21,738 nt of DNA from positions 1 through 21,738 of the forward strand of contig JBAXAR010000027.1 in assembly GCA_037142475.1 (NCBI GenBank), read 5' to 3'. The notes beneath the pieces were generated by a model that did not search any database, was not told where the DNA came from, and saw only the letters and a program-made list of their open reading frames with translations. Both the position numbers and the translations under genes were made by a program. Below are positions 15,303 to 21,738 of this stretch, piece after piece (position 1 is the stretch's first letter; each line of letters starts with the position of its first letter). Origin of the DNA: CAIUMH01 sp037142475 (GTDB taxonomy: Bacteria; Actinomycetota; Acidimicrobiia; Acidimicrobiales; RAAP-2).

Positions 15303-16106
15303 ATGATGTTCCAAGTTGGCCAGTTAGTCCATTTTGCGGGCCTGCAGAGCAAAATCGTTGGTGTGGAGAGCCGACTTGGCAACGATGTCTACCAAATCGA
15401 GAACGGTCCGTTACAAATCCCGATGTGGGTTCCTGACAGGGTCCTGGCTCGGCACCAGCAGATCGACAACCCCGAGACGGTCTTCAACGCTCAGACACCA
15501 GAAGTCCTCGTGGTCGACGATTTCCTCAAGAATCCGGACGAAGTGCGCGAGATCGCGCTTTCACAGACCTACGTGGCTCGACCTGAGTACTTCAAAGGAC
15601 TCCGGACCGACGAGCGCTTTCTCTGGCCGAATCTCCGCGAAGAGTTCAGCCGGCTCCTCGGCCTCGAGGTCACCGACTGGCTGAAGCACGAAGCGAATGG
15701 CGTCTTTCAGCAGACGATGATGGGCGACTCGCTCGTCTGGCATTCCGATCGCCAAGACTACGCCGCTGCGATTTATCTCAATCCTGATGGGCCACCGAGC
15801 GGTGGGACAAGTTTCTGGCGGGACAAGCGTTGGGGATGCCGACGATTCCCTGATCAAGCCAAGGAAATCCAGCGCATCGCCGACCCGGCAGTCCTCGCCG
15901 AGGCAAACACCAAGATGCGAGAGCCAGAGAACCTATCAAGTCCTGAAAACTGGGAGTTGATTGAATCAGTGGCTGGTCTCTACAACCGCCTCGTCATTTG
16001 GGATGCGAAGCTCGTGCACTCGGCGACTTCCTACGAGGGCTTCACAGCAGCGGATCAGCCAGGGTCGCAGCGGCTGGTTCAACTGTTCTTCTTCGGCGTT
16101 TCCTAA
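15303..16106 (+). CDS. Putative Fe(II)/2-oxoglutarate-dependent oxygenase (DUF6445-like)
   Basis: This 267-residue protein has two parts. Residues 1-50 (VGQLVHFAGLQSKIVGVESR to VPDRVLARH) look like a small beta-barrel. From about residue 65 onward it resembles a cupin-fold oxygenase: VLVVDDFLKNPDEVREIAL, then the metal-binding pair His147-x-Asp149 (WHSDRQDYAAAIYLN) and the GGTSFWRD segment (167-174). The distal His239 follows (NRLVIWDAKLVHS), with Arg257 as a possible 2-oxoglutarate anchor in QRLVQLFFF. Similarity to the DUF6445 family is from memory and not searched. The start is ATG 15303 or ATG 15306, with AGGGG 15293-15297 upstream. The gene is alone between the tRNA-Gly terminator and a secreted protein gene. 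The substrate is unknown; hydroxylation of a peptide or small molecule is only a guess. Confidence 0.72.
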   Translation: MMFQVGQLVHFAGLQSKIVGVESRLGNDVYQIENGPLQIPMWVPDRVLARHQQIDNPETVFNAQTPEVLVVDDFLKNPDEVREIALSQTYVARPEYFKGLRTDERFLWPNLREEFSRLLGLEVTDWLKHEANGVFQQTMMGDSLVWHSDRQDYAAAIYLNPDGPPSGGTSFWRDKRWGCRRFPDQAKEIQRIADPAVLAEANTKMREPENLSSPENWELIESVAGLYNRLVIWDAKLVHSATSYEGFTAADQPGSQRLVQLFFFGVS

Positions 16107-16163
16107 CCAAAGGGAACGACCCTTGGGCCGGAATTCTGCTGACTCAGAGTGGCACTCCGGCCC
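16107..16163 (+). terminator. Overlapping inverted repeats after the oxygenase gene
   Basis: CCAAAGGG (16107-16114) pairs with CCCTTGG (16120-16126) with one bulged A. GGGCCGGA (16125-16132) pairs perfectly with TCCGGCCC (16156-16163) around a 23-nt loop. The two stems share two bases, so they may be alternatives. There is no T tract; a termination or RNA-stabilising role is plausible. Confidence 0.35.
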
Positions 16164-16216
16164 TCCGAGGGTTGGTGATCTGGCTAGGTTGGGCCGCCAC
16201 AAGAAAATTCCGAAAA

Positions 16217-16247
16217 TGGACAATTCTTGTGCTTCGAGGCGTAGGTT
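16217..16247 (+). promoter_or_regulatory. Candidate promoter of a leaderless secreted-protein gene
   Basis: TGGACA (16217-16222) resembles a -35 in five of six positions. TAGGTT (16242-16247) is a -10 lying 6 nt before ATG 16254. The 19-nt spacer is slightly long. No well-placed Shine-Dalgarno is seen before the ATG, so a leaderless transcript is likely. Confidence 0.45.
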
Positions 16248-16253
16248 TTAGAA

Positions 16254-18047
16254 ATGACCTCTCGATCGTCTCTCCTCAAGGCAGCCTTGACCTCGATTGC
16301 TCTCGTCTCTGGATCGGCTGGCAGTCTCGTTGTGCCAGCGTCACCGGCACTCGCGAGCCCCGCGGCCACTGAGTCTGCCGCTCATACCCCAACTCACAAG
16401 GTCGTCATGCCGACGGTGGACGTGGCTCGACACCGCCACGTTGCCAAGGCGAGCGCTCGCTTCGCCGGGGCGGGTTCTGCGCTGAGCTATCACGGCGGCG
16501 TCAACGGAATCGGCGTCACCACCGGGCCCCCTCGCGTCTACCTCGTCTTTTGGGGATCGCAGTGGGGGACTGCAGGTGCCGACGCCAACAGCAGAATGAC
16601 CCTCACCGGTGACACCGCCGGGATGGCGCCCTACCTCCAAGCCATGATCAGTGGCCTCGGGACAAATGCAGAGCTCTGGTCGGGCGTGGTGACCCAGTAC
16701 TGCGAGGGAGTGGCTATCGGGGCGACCAGTTGTGCCTCGACGAACCCTCATGTTGGATACCCCACAGGAGGGGCACTTGCTGGCGTCTGGTACGACAACG
16801 CCACCACGGCACCAACCCAGGCCACCGGGAACCAACTTGCGCAAGAGGCAGTCACCGCCGCCGGACACTTTGGGAACACCACCGCCGCCTCGAACCGATC
16901 GGCTCAATACGTAGTGGTCTCTCCAAAGGGACTTCATCCTGATGGTTTCAACACCTCGTCGGTCGGCTGGTGTGCGTGGCACGACTTCAATGCTGACGCT
17001 TCGCTCTCCGGGGGTGCGGCGGCATCGACCTACGGCGACATCGCCTTCACCAACCTTCCCTACCTTCCCGACAAAGGGTCCAATTGCGGCGCGAACTACG
17101 TCAACGCTGGAGCCGCTGGAAGCCTTGATGGGGTCAGCATTGTTGAGGGCCACGAGCTCTCCGAGACGGTGACCGATCAGAATCCAAGCGGGGGATGGTG
17201 GGACCCGAGTACCGGGTACGAGAACGCGGACAAGTGTGTCTGGATCGGTACCGGCGGAACCGGTGGCGCTCAGAACGTGACGTTCGCGACCGGGAGCTTT
17301 GCCATGCAGGGAACCTGGTCCAATGATTCAACGTCGTGCAGGATCGCGCATCCGATCGTGACGAACGGAGCATCTGTCGATGCCTTCTCTATGGCGGCAT
17401 CTCCGACGGCAGTCACCGTGAACGCGGGATCTTCGACATCGGCGACCATCGCCACCACCCTGACCTCGGGAAACCTTCAGACCGTTGCCCTTGGGGTGTC
17501 TGGTGCCCCGGCTGGGATGACAGCCTCGCTGTCTCCAACATCGGTCACCACGGGTACATCGTCGAAACTCTCGGTGGCAACCACATCATCGACGGCTGCG
17601 GGCACCTATGCCCTCACGGTGAGCGGCACCGCCCTTTCTGGGACGGTGACGACCCAGGTATCCATCACCGTGAACGCGCCGGTTCTCAATGACTACTCAA
17701 TCACCCTGACGCCAACCTCGGCGGGAGTGATCCCGGGTCGGTCGGTGTCGACGGTGATCAAGACGGCCGTGACCGCCGGGGCATCCCAGTCGATCAGGCT
17801 GAGCGTCAGCGGCACTCGGAGCGGGCTTTCTGCATCGCTCTCTTCGAGTTCGGTAACGGCGGGCGGTAGCTCCACGCTCTCGATTACGACGAACAGGTCG
17901 CTTGCCTATGCGACCTACACGTTGACAATCAATGCCAACGCTCCGTCGGGCGCCAAGTCAGCCACCTTCTCTCTTCGAGTCTCGAGCACTGGCCTCGCCG
18001 TGGTGAACCCACCGGCGGGCGGCAAGAAGCATCACCACCGCCATTAG
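16254..18047 (+). CDS. Secreted protein of EXORDIUM/phosphate-induced-like type with tandem C-terminal repeats
   Basis: The protein has 597 residues. It begins with a signal peptide (basic n-region TSRSS-LLK, hydrophobic 9-28, cleavage near ALA-SPA, residues 32-37). A core at about 75-365 opens with SYHGGVNG and GPPRVYLVFWGSQWG, continues with QYVVVSPKGLHPDGF and WCAWHD, and holds DGVSIVEGHELSETVTD (His300, Glu301, Glu304, Asp308). GWWDPSTGYENADKC follows. This order resembles the plant EXORDIUM/Phi-1 family and actinobacterial secreted relatives with an HE-x-x-E-x-x-TD segment. The His/Glu/Asp cluster could bind metal, but it is not a standard HExxH protease site. Residues ~375-475 and ~480-580 are two Ser/Thr-rich Ig-like repeats (SLSPTSVTTGTSS and SLSSSSVTAGGSS align). 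The tail is GGKKHHHRH. The function is unknown, probably at the cell surface. Confidence 0.75.
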   Translation: MTSRSSLLKAALTSIALVSGSAGSLVVPASPALASPAATESAAHTPTHKVVMPTVDVARHRHVAKASARFAGAGSALSYHGGVNGIGVTTGPPRVYLVFWGSQWGTAGADANSRMTLTGDTAGMAPYLQAMISGLGTNAELWSGVVTQYCEGVAIGATSCASTNPHVGYPTGGALAGVWYDNATTAPTQATGNQLAQEAVTAAGHFGNTTAASNRSAQYVVVSPKGLHPDGFNTSSVGWCAWHDFNADASLSGGAAASTYGDIAFTNLPYLPDKGSNCGANYVNAGAAGSLDGVSIVEGHELSETVTDQNPSGGWWDPSTGYENADKCVWIGTGGTGGAQNVTFATGSFAMQGTWSNDSTSCRIAHPIVTNGASVDAFSMAASPTAVTVNAGSSTSATIATTLTSGNLQTVALGVSGAPAGMTASLSPTSVTTGTSSKLSVATTSSTAAGTYALTVSGTALSGTVTTQVSITVNAPVLNDYSITLTPTSAGVIPGRSVSTVIKTAVTAGASQSIRLSVSGTRSGLSASLSSSSVTAGGSSTLSITTNRSLAYATYTLTINANAPSGAKSATFSLRVSSTGLAVVNPPAGGKKHHHRH

Positions 18048-18166
18048 GGGTAGCGGTGCGGCCACAGGTGCCTCATCGCCGGTAGCGAGGTCCTCACGTC
18101 ACTCAAGGGAGGGGCATTGACCACGGGTCTCTCTGGAGGCTCGATCAGCAGAGGCGAAGGGTTCAC

Positions 18167-18172
18167 TAGCCT
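18167..18172 (+). promoter_or_regulatory. -10 box of a probably leaderless MFS transporter gene
   Basis: TAGCCT ends 6 nt before GTG 18179, the same hexamer and spacing as at dut. The nearest purine-rich stretch (GAGGCGAAGGG, 18151-18161) is too far upstream to serve the GTG. No clear -35 is seen. The 131-bp gap 18048-18178 holds no other recognisable element. Confidence 0.45.
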
Positions 18173-18178
18173 CGGCGT

Positions 18179-19501
18179 GTGGCATTCAGTTCCCTTCGTC
18201 CGCTCTCGTCGAGGAACTTTGCTCTCGTCTGGTCCTCGGCGCTCATTTCAAACGTCGGCACATGGATGCAGACGGTGGCGCTCGGCACTCTGGTGACGCT
18301 CGAGACCCACAATGCGCTGTGGACGGCGTTCGCTCTCGCAGCGTCGTTTATCCCGATGGGTGTCCTGGCCCCCGTGGGTGGCCTTCTCGCCGACCGCCTC
18401 GATCGCCGTCGATTCCTGATCGGTTCAACAATTATCGAAGCGGGCTTTGCTGCTGTCCTGGCGCTGATGGTGGCAACGCATCATGATCCTCCCATTCTCC
18501 TGGTGCTCCTCTCGTTCCTCTGCGGGGCGGCAGGGGCAATCGGCTTTCCTTCCTATCAGTCGATGCTGCCCGACCTTGTTGAGCGTGAAGACCTTCTGGC
18601 CGCCGTTTCGCTCTCTTCGGCGCAATGGAACATGGGGCGAGTCGTCGGACCCGCTCTTGCCGGAATCGTTATCGTGGTGTGGTCGCCGGCGGCGGCGTTC
18701 ACGATCAACGCACTCTCGTTTGGAGCGGTCGTCGTCGCCCTGTGTTTTGTTCGGCTGCCGCATCATGACCGCCCCCCAACCGGAGAGGGCGTGCTCAGCC
18801 GGCTGGCTGGCGGGGCGAGAGCAGCGTCTGGCGAGCCTGGATGTCGCTCGGCGATCATCATGATCTCGACGGTCGCATTCATCGGTTCACCCTTCATCGG
18901 CTTGGTCTCGGTGATGGCGATCGAAGGTCTCCATCGCAAGGCCGGTGGTCCAGCAGTTTTGACCACGGCTCAAGGGATCGGTGCAGTGGCAGGAGCGTTG
19001 GCCTTGGCACCACTGGCCAAGGCGATAGGCCAGCAGCGAGTGGTCACCGCATCGCTTTTTAGCCTGAGCGCTGCACTCGCCCTGTACGGACTGGCACCCA
19101 CCCTCCCGCTGGCGGCGCTGGCCATTGTCGCGGTAGGTGCGTCGTATATCGGAGTCCTCTCTGGCCTGAGCGCCGTCATTCAGCTCCGCGCCCCGGAGGA
19201 GGCCCGAGGCCGAATCCTGAGTCTCTACATGATGGCGCTAGGGACGATCTACCCCCTTGGTCTCGTGGTGGAAGGCGCCGTAGGTCAGGCCATCGGCGTG
19301 CGAACGATGACGGTCATCTCTGGTGTCGTATTGCTGGCGACCCTGGGTCTGCTCGCAGTCATCCGACCTGGACTTTTTCGGGCTCTCGACGCGTCGACGG
19401 GTGACCCCACGCTGGACCTTGCGGTGGCCGAAGTCGGGGAAATCGACCTTGCAGCCACTCGAAATCCCGACGTCAGGCCGACGTCATCTCTCCCTGATTG
19501 A
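18179..19501 (+). CDS. MFS transporter (MFS_3/EntS-like efflux protein)
   Basis: This 440-residue inner-membrane protein has about 12 hydrophobic segments. The N-terminus LSSRNFALVWSSALISNVGTWMQTVALG is the first helix pattern typical of the EntS-like group of exporters. The loop between helices 2 and 3, GLLADRLDRRRFLI (68-81), is major facilitator motif A. A second-half family segment, LRAPEEARGRILSLYMMALG, is also present. The last ~45 residues are a hydrophilic cytoplasmic tail rich in acidic residues. GTG 18179 is the only start close to the family N-terminus. It is followed after 112 bp by an MmpL-type gene on the same strand with its own leader. Proton-driven export of a small hydrophobic compound is likely, but the substrate is not identifiable. 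Confidence 0.9.
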   Translation: MAFSSLRPLSSRNFALVWSSALISNVGTWMQTVALGTLVTLETHNALWTAFALAASFIPMGVLAPVGGLLADRLDRRRFLIGSTIIEAGFAAVLALMVATHHDPPILLVLLSFLCGAAGAIGFPSYQSMLPDLVEREDLLAAVSLSSAQWNMGRVVGPALAGIVIVVWSPAAAFTINALSFGAVVVALCFVRLPHHDRPPTGEGVLSRLAGGARAASGEPGCRSAIIMISTVAFIGSPFIGLVSVMAIEGLHRKAGGPAVLTTAQGIGAVAGALALAPLAKAIGQQRVVTASLFSLSAALALYGLAPTLPLAALAIVAVGASYIGVLSGLSAVIQLRAPEEARGRILSLYMMALGTIYPLGLVVEGAVGQAIGVRTMTVISGVVLLATLGLLAVIRPGLFRALDASTGDPTLDLAVAEVGEIDLAATRNPDVRPTSSLPD

Positions 19502-19526
19502 CGCCTGATGCAGGGTGCCAGACCGG

Positions 19527-19559
19527 TAGGGTGGGGTTTCCCCGGCTGTCAACGACAGC
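19527..19559 (+). promoter_or_regulatory. -10 box and hairpin-bearing leader of the MmpL-type gene
   Basis: TAGGGT (19527-19532) would place the start of transcription near 19539. Just there GGGG-TTT-CCCC (19533-19543) and GCTGTC-AAC-GACAGC (19545-19559) form two small stacked hairpins. The MFS stop is immediately upstream, so they might also be a weak terminator for that gene. Confidence 0.35.
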
Positions 19560-19613
19560 ACCTCGGTCCGCAGGCCACTGCGAATCAGGCACACTTCAGG
19601 AGTTCTCCCCAGT

Positions 19614-21738
19614 ATGAAATCCCTCTCATCGTGGTGCGTGACGCACCGTCTCGCCGTCCTGCTCATCTGGCTGGCCGCTCTTATCGGATCAATGTTGGCC
19701 TCTGGCATCGTCGGCACCAACTACGCCAGCTCCTTCAACCTTCCAAACACTGAATCGACTCGTGCGGCAGACCTCTTACAGGCAGCAGCACCGAAGTTCG
19801 CCGGCGATATCGAGAGAATCGTGGTCGAAGTTCCCGCCGGGGCTTCGGTGGCGTCACCAGAGGTGCAGCATCGAATGGATGCCATGCTCACCAAAGTCTC
19901 TGAGCTTCCCGGCGTATCGAGCATTATCTCGCCCTATGACGCAGCGGGGTCGAGGCAGATCAGCAAGAACGGTCGCGTCGCCTTTGCTCAAGTTCAGTTT
20001 TCCAAGAGCCCCTTCGAGGTCAGCGAGCCAGCGGCACAGCGATTCGTCAGTGTCGTCGAGAAGGCCAATGGATCAGGGATCCATGTCGCGGTCTCTGGCC
20101 AGATCGCCGAGTCGGCGAACAAGCCATCCTTCGGCGGAACCGTCCCCGGCATCGTGCTGGCCGCCGTTGTCCTGCTTCTCGTCTTTGGTTCCATCTGGGC
20201 CATGGCCCTTCCGATCCTCTCGGCGATCGTGTCGCTTGGAACGTCAATAGGCCTGATTGGGCTCCTGACGCACGTCCTGAAGATGCCGACCTTCTCGACG
20301 CAGCTCGTTGTCTTGATCGGATTGGGCGTGGGGGTCGACTACGCACTGTTCATCGTCACCCGACATCGCCAGGGGCTCATTGCGGGCAAGGACGTCACCT
20401 CCTCGATCACCACGGCGGTCAATACCTCGGGCCGGGCGGTCCTTTTCGCCGGGATCATCGTGTGCATTGCCCTGCTGGGGATGTTCGCCCTGGGCGTCAG
20501 TTTCCTCTACGGCCTCGCGGTCGCCGCATCCTTAGGGGTGCTCTTCACGATGATCGCGGCGCTCACGCTGCTGCCGGCGATGTTGAGCTACATCGGCCCG
20601 AGGGTGATGAGTCGAAAGCAGCGCAGAACGCTCGCTGAAGAGGGACCTCGGATCGTCGGAGCCGGGACAACGGGCTTTTGGCCACGCTGGGCGGACCTCA
20701 TGCGCCGCCGGCCTCTTGTTCCGGCGCTGCTGGCACTGTTGGTTGTCGTGGGCCTCGCCGTGCCATTCGTCACAATGCGTCTCGGCCACGGGGACCAGGG
20801 GAACGACCCGACGTCGACGACCACTCGTCAGGCCTACGACATGCTGGCCCGGGGCTTCGGTCCTGGATTCAATGGACCCCTTCAGTTGGTCGCTGTCACC
20901 CACACCGATGCCGAGCGCTCTCAGGTGGACGCAGCCGTGGCGAGCGTCTCACGCCAGCCGGGCGTGGCTGCCGTCTCACCGATGATCACGTTCCCGGGGG
21001 CCGGCGGTGCGACCGTCAACCTGACGCTGGTCTATCCGACCACCTCACCTCAGGATGCTGGCACGACGACGTTGATTGACCACCTCAGATCATCGACGCT
21101 GCCGCAAGCCCTCGAGGGGACCAAGACCACGATCCTCGTAGGAGGAATTACGGCGATCTTTGTGGACTTCGCTGGCGTCCTTGGAGAGAAGTTGCCGCTC
21201 TTCATCGGTCTTGTGGTTCTGCTCTCGTTCTTGCTTCTGGCAGTCGTCTTCCGAAGCATCGTGGTGCCGCTGACTGCGGCGATCATGAATTTGCTTTCCA
21301 TCGGTGCCGCGTTCGGAATCCTGGTGGCGGTGTTCCAGCATGGGGTTCTCGGGGACATCTTCGGAGTGACCCGACCAGGACCGATTGACGCGTTCCTCCC
21401 TGTGATGCTTTTCGCCATCCTCTTCGGACTTTCGATGGACTACGAAGTCTTCCTTGTGGCTCGGATCCACGAAGAGTGGGTCAAGACTGGTGACAACAAG
21501 ATGGCGGTCCGCAACGGCCTGGCCGCCACAGGCAAGACCATTACTGCAGCGGCCCTGATCATGATTCTGGTGTTTGGGTCCTTCATCCTCGGAGGCGTTC
21601 AGATCATCAAGGAATTCGGACTTGGTCTGGCAGGGGGGGTCTTTGTCGATGCCGTCTTCATCAGAATGGCCATCGTCCCCTCCGTGATGCAGCTTCTCGG
21701 ACGAGCCAACTGGTGGTTTCCAGGCTGGCTTGACCGGT
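19614..21738 (+). CDS. MmpL/RND-family lipid exporter, 3'-truncated by the window
   Basis: The frame opens at ATG 19614 and stays open to the last base, giving 708 codons with no stop. AGGAG at 19598-19602 lies 11 nt upstream. Helix 1 (LAVLLIWLAALIGSMLASGIV) is followed by a periplasmic-type domain of ~140 residues. A bundle of helices comes next, with GLGVGVDYALFIVTRHR near residue 236, which is the MMPL proton-relay Asp-Tyr helix. A cytoplasmic segment, a second membrane entry (RRRPLVPALLALLVVVGLAV), a second extracytoplasmic domain and a second bundle with GLSMDYEVFLVARIHEEW near residue 605 follow. The duplicated Asp-Tyr pairs and the order match MmpL-type transporters that flip or export lipids in actinobacteria. 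Only a short C-terminal part is probably missing. The cargo is unknown; a glycolipid or acyl lipid fits the lipid genes nearby. Confidence 0.93.
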   Translation, partial: MKSLSSWCVTHRLAVLLIWLAALIGSMLASGIVGTNYASSFNLPNTESTRAADLLQAAAPKFAGDIERIVVEVPAGASVASPEVQHRMDAMLTKVSELPGVSSIISPYDAAGSRQISKNGRVAFAQVQFSKSPFEVSEPAAQRFVSVVEKANGSGIHVAVSGQIAESANKPSFGGTVPGIVLAAVVLLLVFGSIWAMALPILSAIVSLGTSIGLIGLLTHVLKMPTFSTQLVVLIGLGVGVDYALFIVTRHRQGLIAGKDVTSSITTAVNTSGRAVLFAGIIVCIALLGMFALGVSFLYGLAVAASLGVLFTMIAALTLLPAMLSYIGPRVMSRKQRRTLAEEGPRIVGAGTTGFWPRWADLMRRRPLVPALLALLVVVGLAVPFVTMRLGHGDQGNDPTSTTTRQAYDMLARGFGPGFNGPLQLVAVTHTDAERSQVDAAVASVSRQPGVAAVSPMITFPGAGGATVNLTLVYPTTSPQDAGTTTLIDHLRSSTLPQALEGTKTTILVGGITAIFVDFAGVLGEKLPLFIGLVVLLSFLLLAVVFRSIVVPLTAAIMNLLSIGAAFGILVAVFQHGVLGDIFGVTRPGPIDAFLPVMLFAILFGLSMDYEVFLVARIHEEWVKTGDNKMAVRNGLAATGKTITAAALIMILVFGSFILGGVQIIKEFGLGLAGGVFVDAVFIRMAIVPSVMQLLGRANWWFPGWLDR

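Noticed and set aside
16341..17153. Minus-strand open frame of 270 codons inside the secreted protein gene
   Set aside because: It is Gly/Arg-rich without motifs, lies opposite a gene with a clear signal peptide and domains, and is best explained as a compositional shadow.
1..21738. Defence system, CRISPR array, prophage, IS element or toxin-antitoxin pair
   Set aside because: I read both strands and found no direct-repeat/spacer array, transposase, integrase, nuclease-helicase cluster or small paired genes of those kinds.

Overview
The window looks like chromosomal DNA of a high-GC Gram-positive bacterium, most likely an actinobacterium of the Acidimicrobiia type. The clues are the GC-rich codon use, frequent GTG starts, a wax-ester/DGAT-type acyltransferase, an MmpL-type transporter, an actinobacterial-style oligoribonuclease, and several probable leaderless genes behind TAGNNT -10 boxes. 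The taxonomic call is inference from gene content; there is no rRNA here. I see no mobile element, CRISPR array, phage gene or known defence system.

Region 1 (1-1715): the 3' part of a secreted-type protein built of fibronectin III repeats, followed by tRNA-Leu(UAG) on the minus strand. Region 2 (1761-6833): a compact five-gene plus-strand unit with 1-4 bp overlaps or a 2 bp gap: clpP, a Wzm-type ABC-2 permease, a Wzt-type ATPase with a C-terminal extension, a degenerate methyltransferase-like protein, and a family-4 glycosyltransferase. Convergent to it (6843-8654, minus) lie a second family-4 glycosyltransferase and a HAD phosphatase. Together these look like a cell-surface polysaccharide assembly and export locus, in which the Wzt extension may read a chain end made by the methyltransferase-like protein.

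Region 3 (8811-10600): a 1-Cys peroxiredoxin with its own promoter and a very strong tandem hairpin terminator, then an aldo/keto reductase. Region 4 (10659-14923): a divergent pair of two-gene operons separated by only 37 bp, orn plus an acyl-CoA ligase leftward and dut plus a WS/DGAT acyltransferase rightward. Nucleotide housekeeping is therefore coupled to acyl-lipid metabolism on both sides. Region 5 (14945-15114): tRNA-Gly(GCC) with promoter and terminator. Region 6 (15303-18047): a putative Fe(II)/2-oxoglutarate oxygenase and a large secreted protein resembling the EXORDIUM/phosphate-induced family, neither with a firmly known role. Region 7 (18167-21738): an MFS exporter and an MmpL/RND-family membrane protein that runs off the window end.

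The most interesting signals are the clpP-led polysaccharide export operon with its unusual methyltransferase-like member, a repeated leaderless promoter architecture (TAGNNT followed by 6-7 nt and then the start codon) at four genes, and the two secreted or oxygenase orphans in 15303-18047. No stretch over 300 bp lacks a gene. The longest gaps are 8655-8902 and 15060-15302, covered below.
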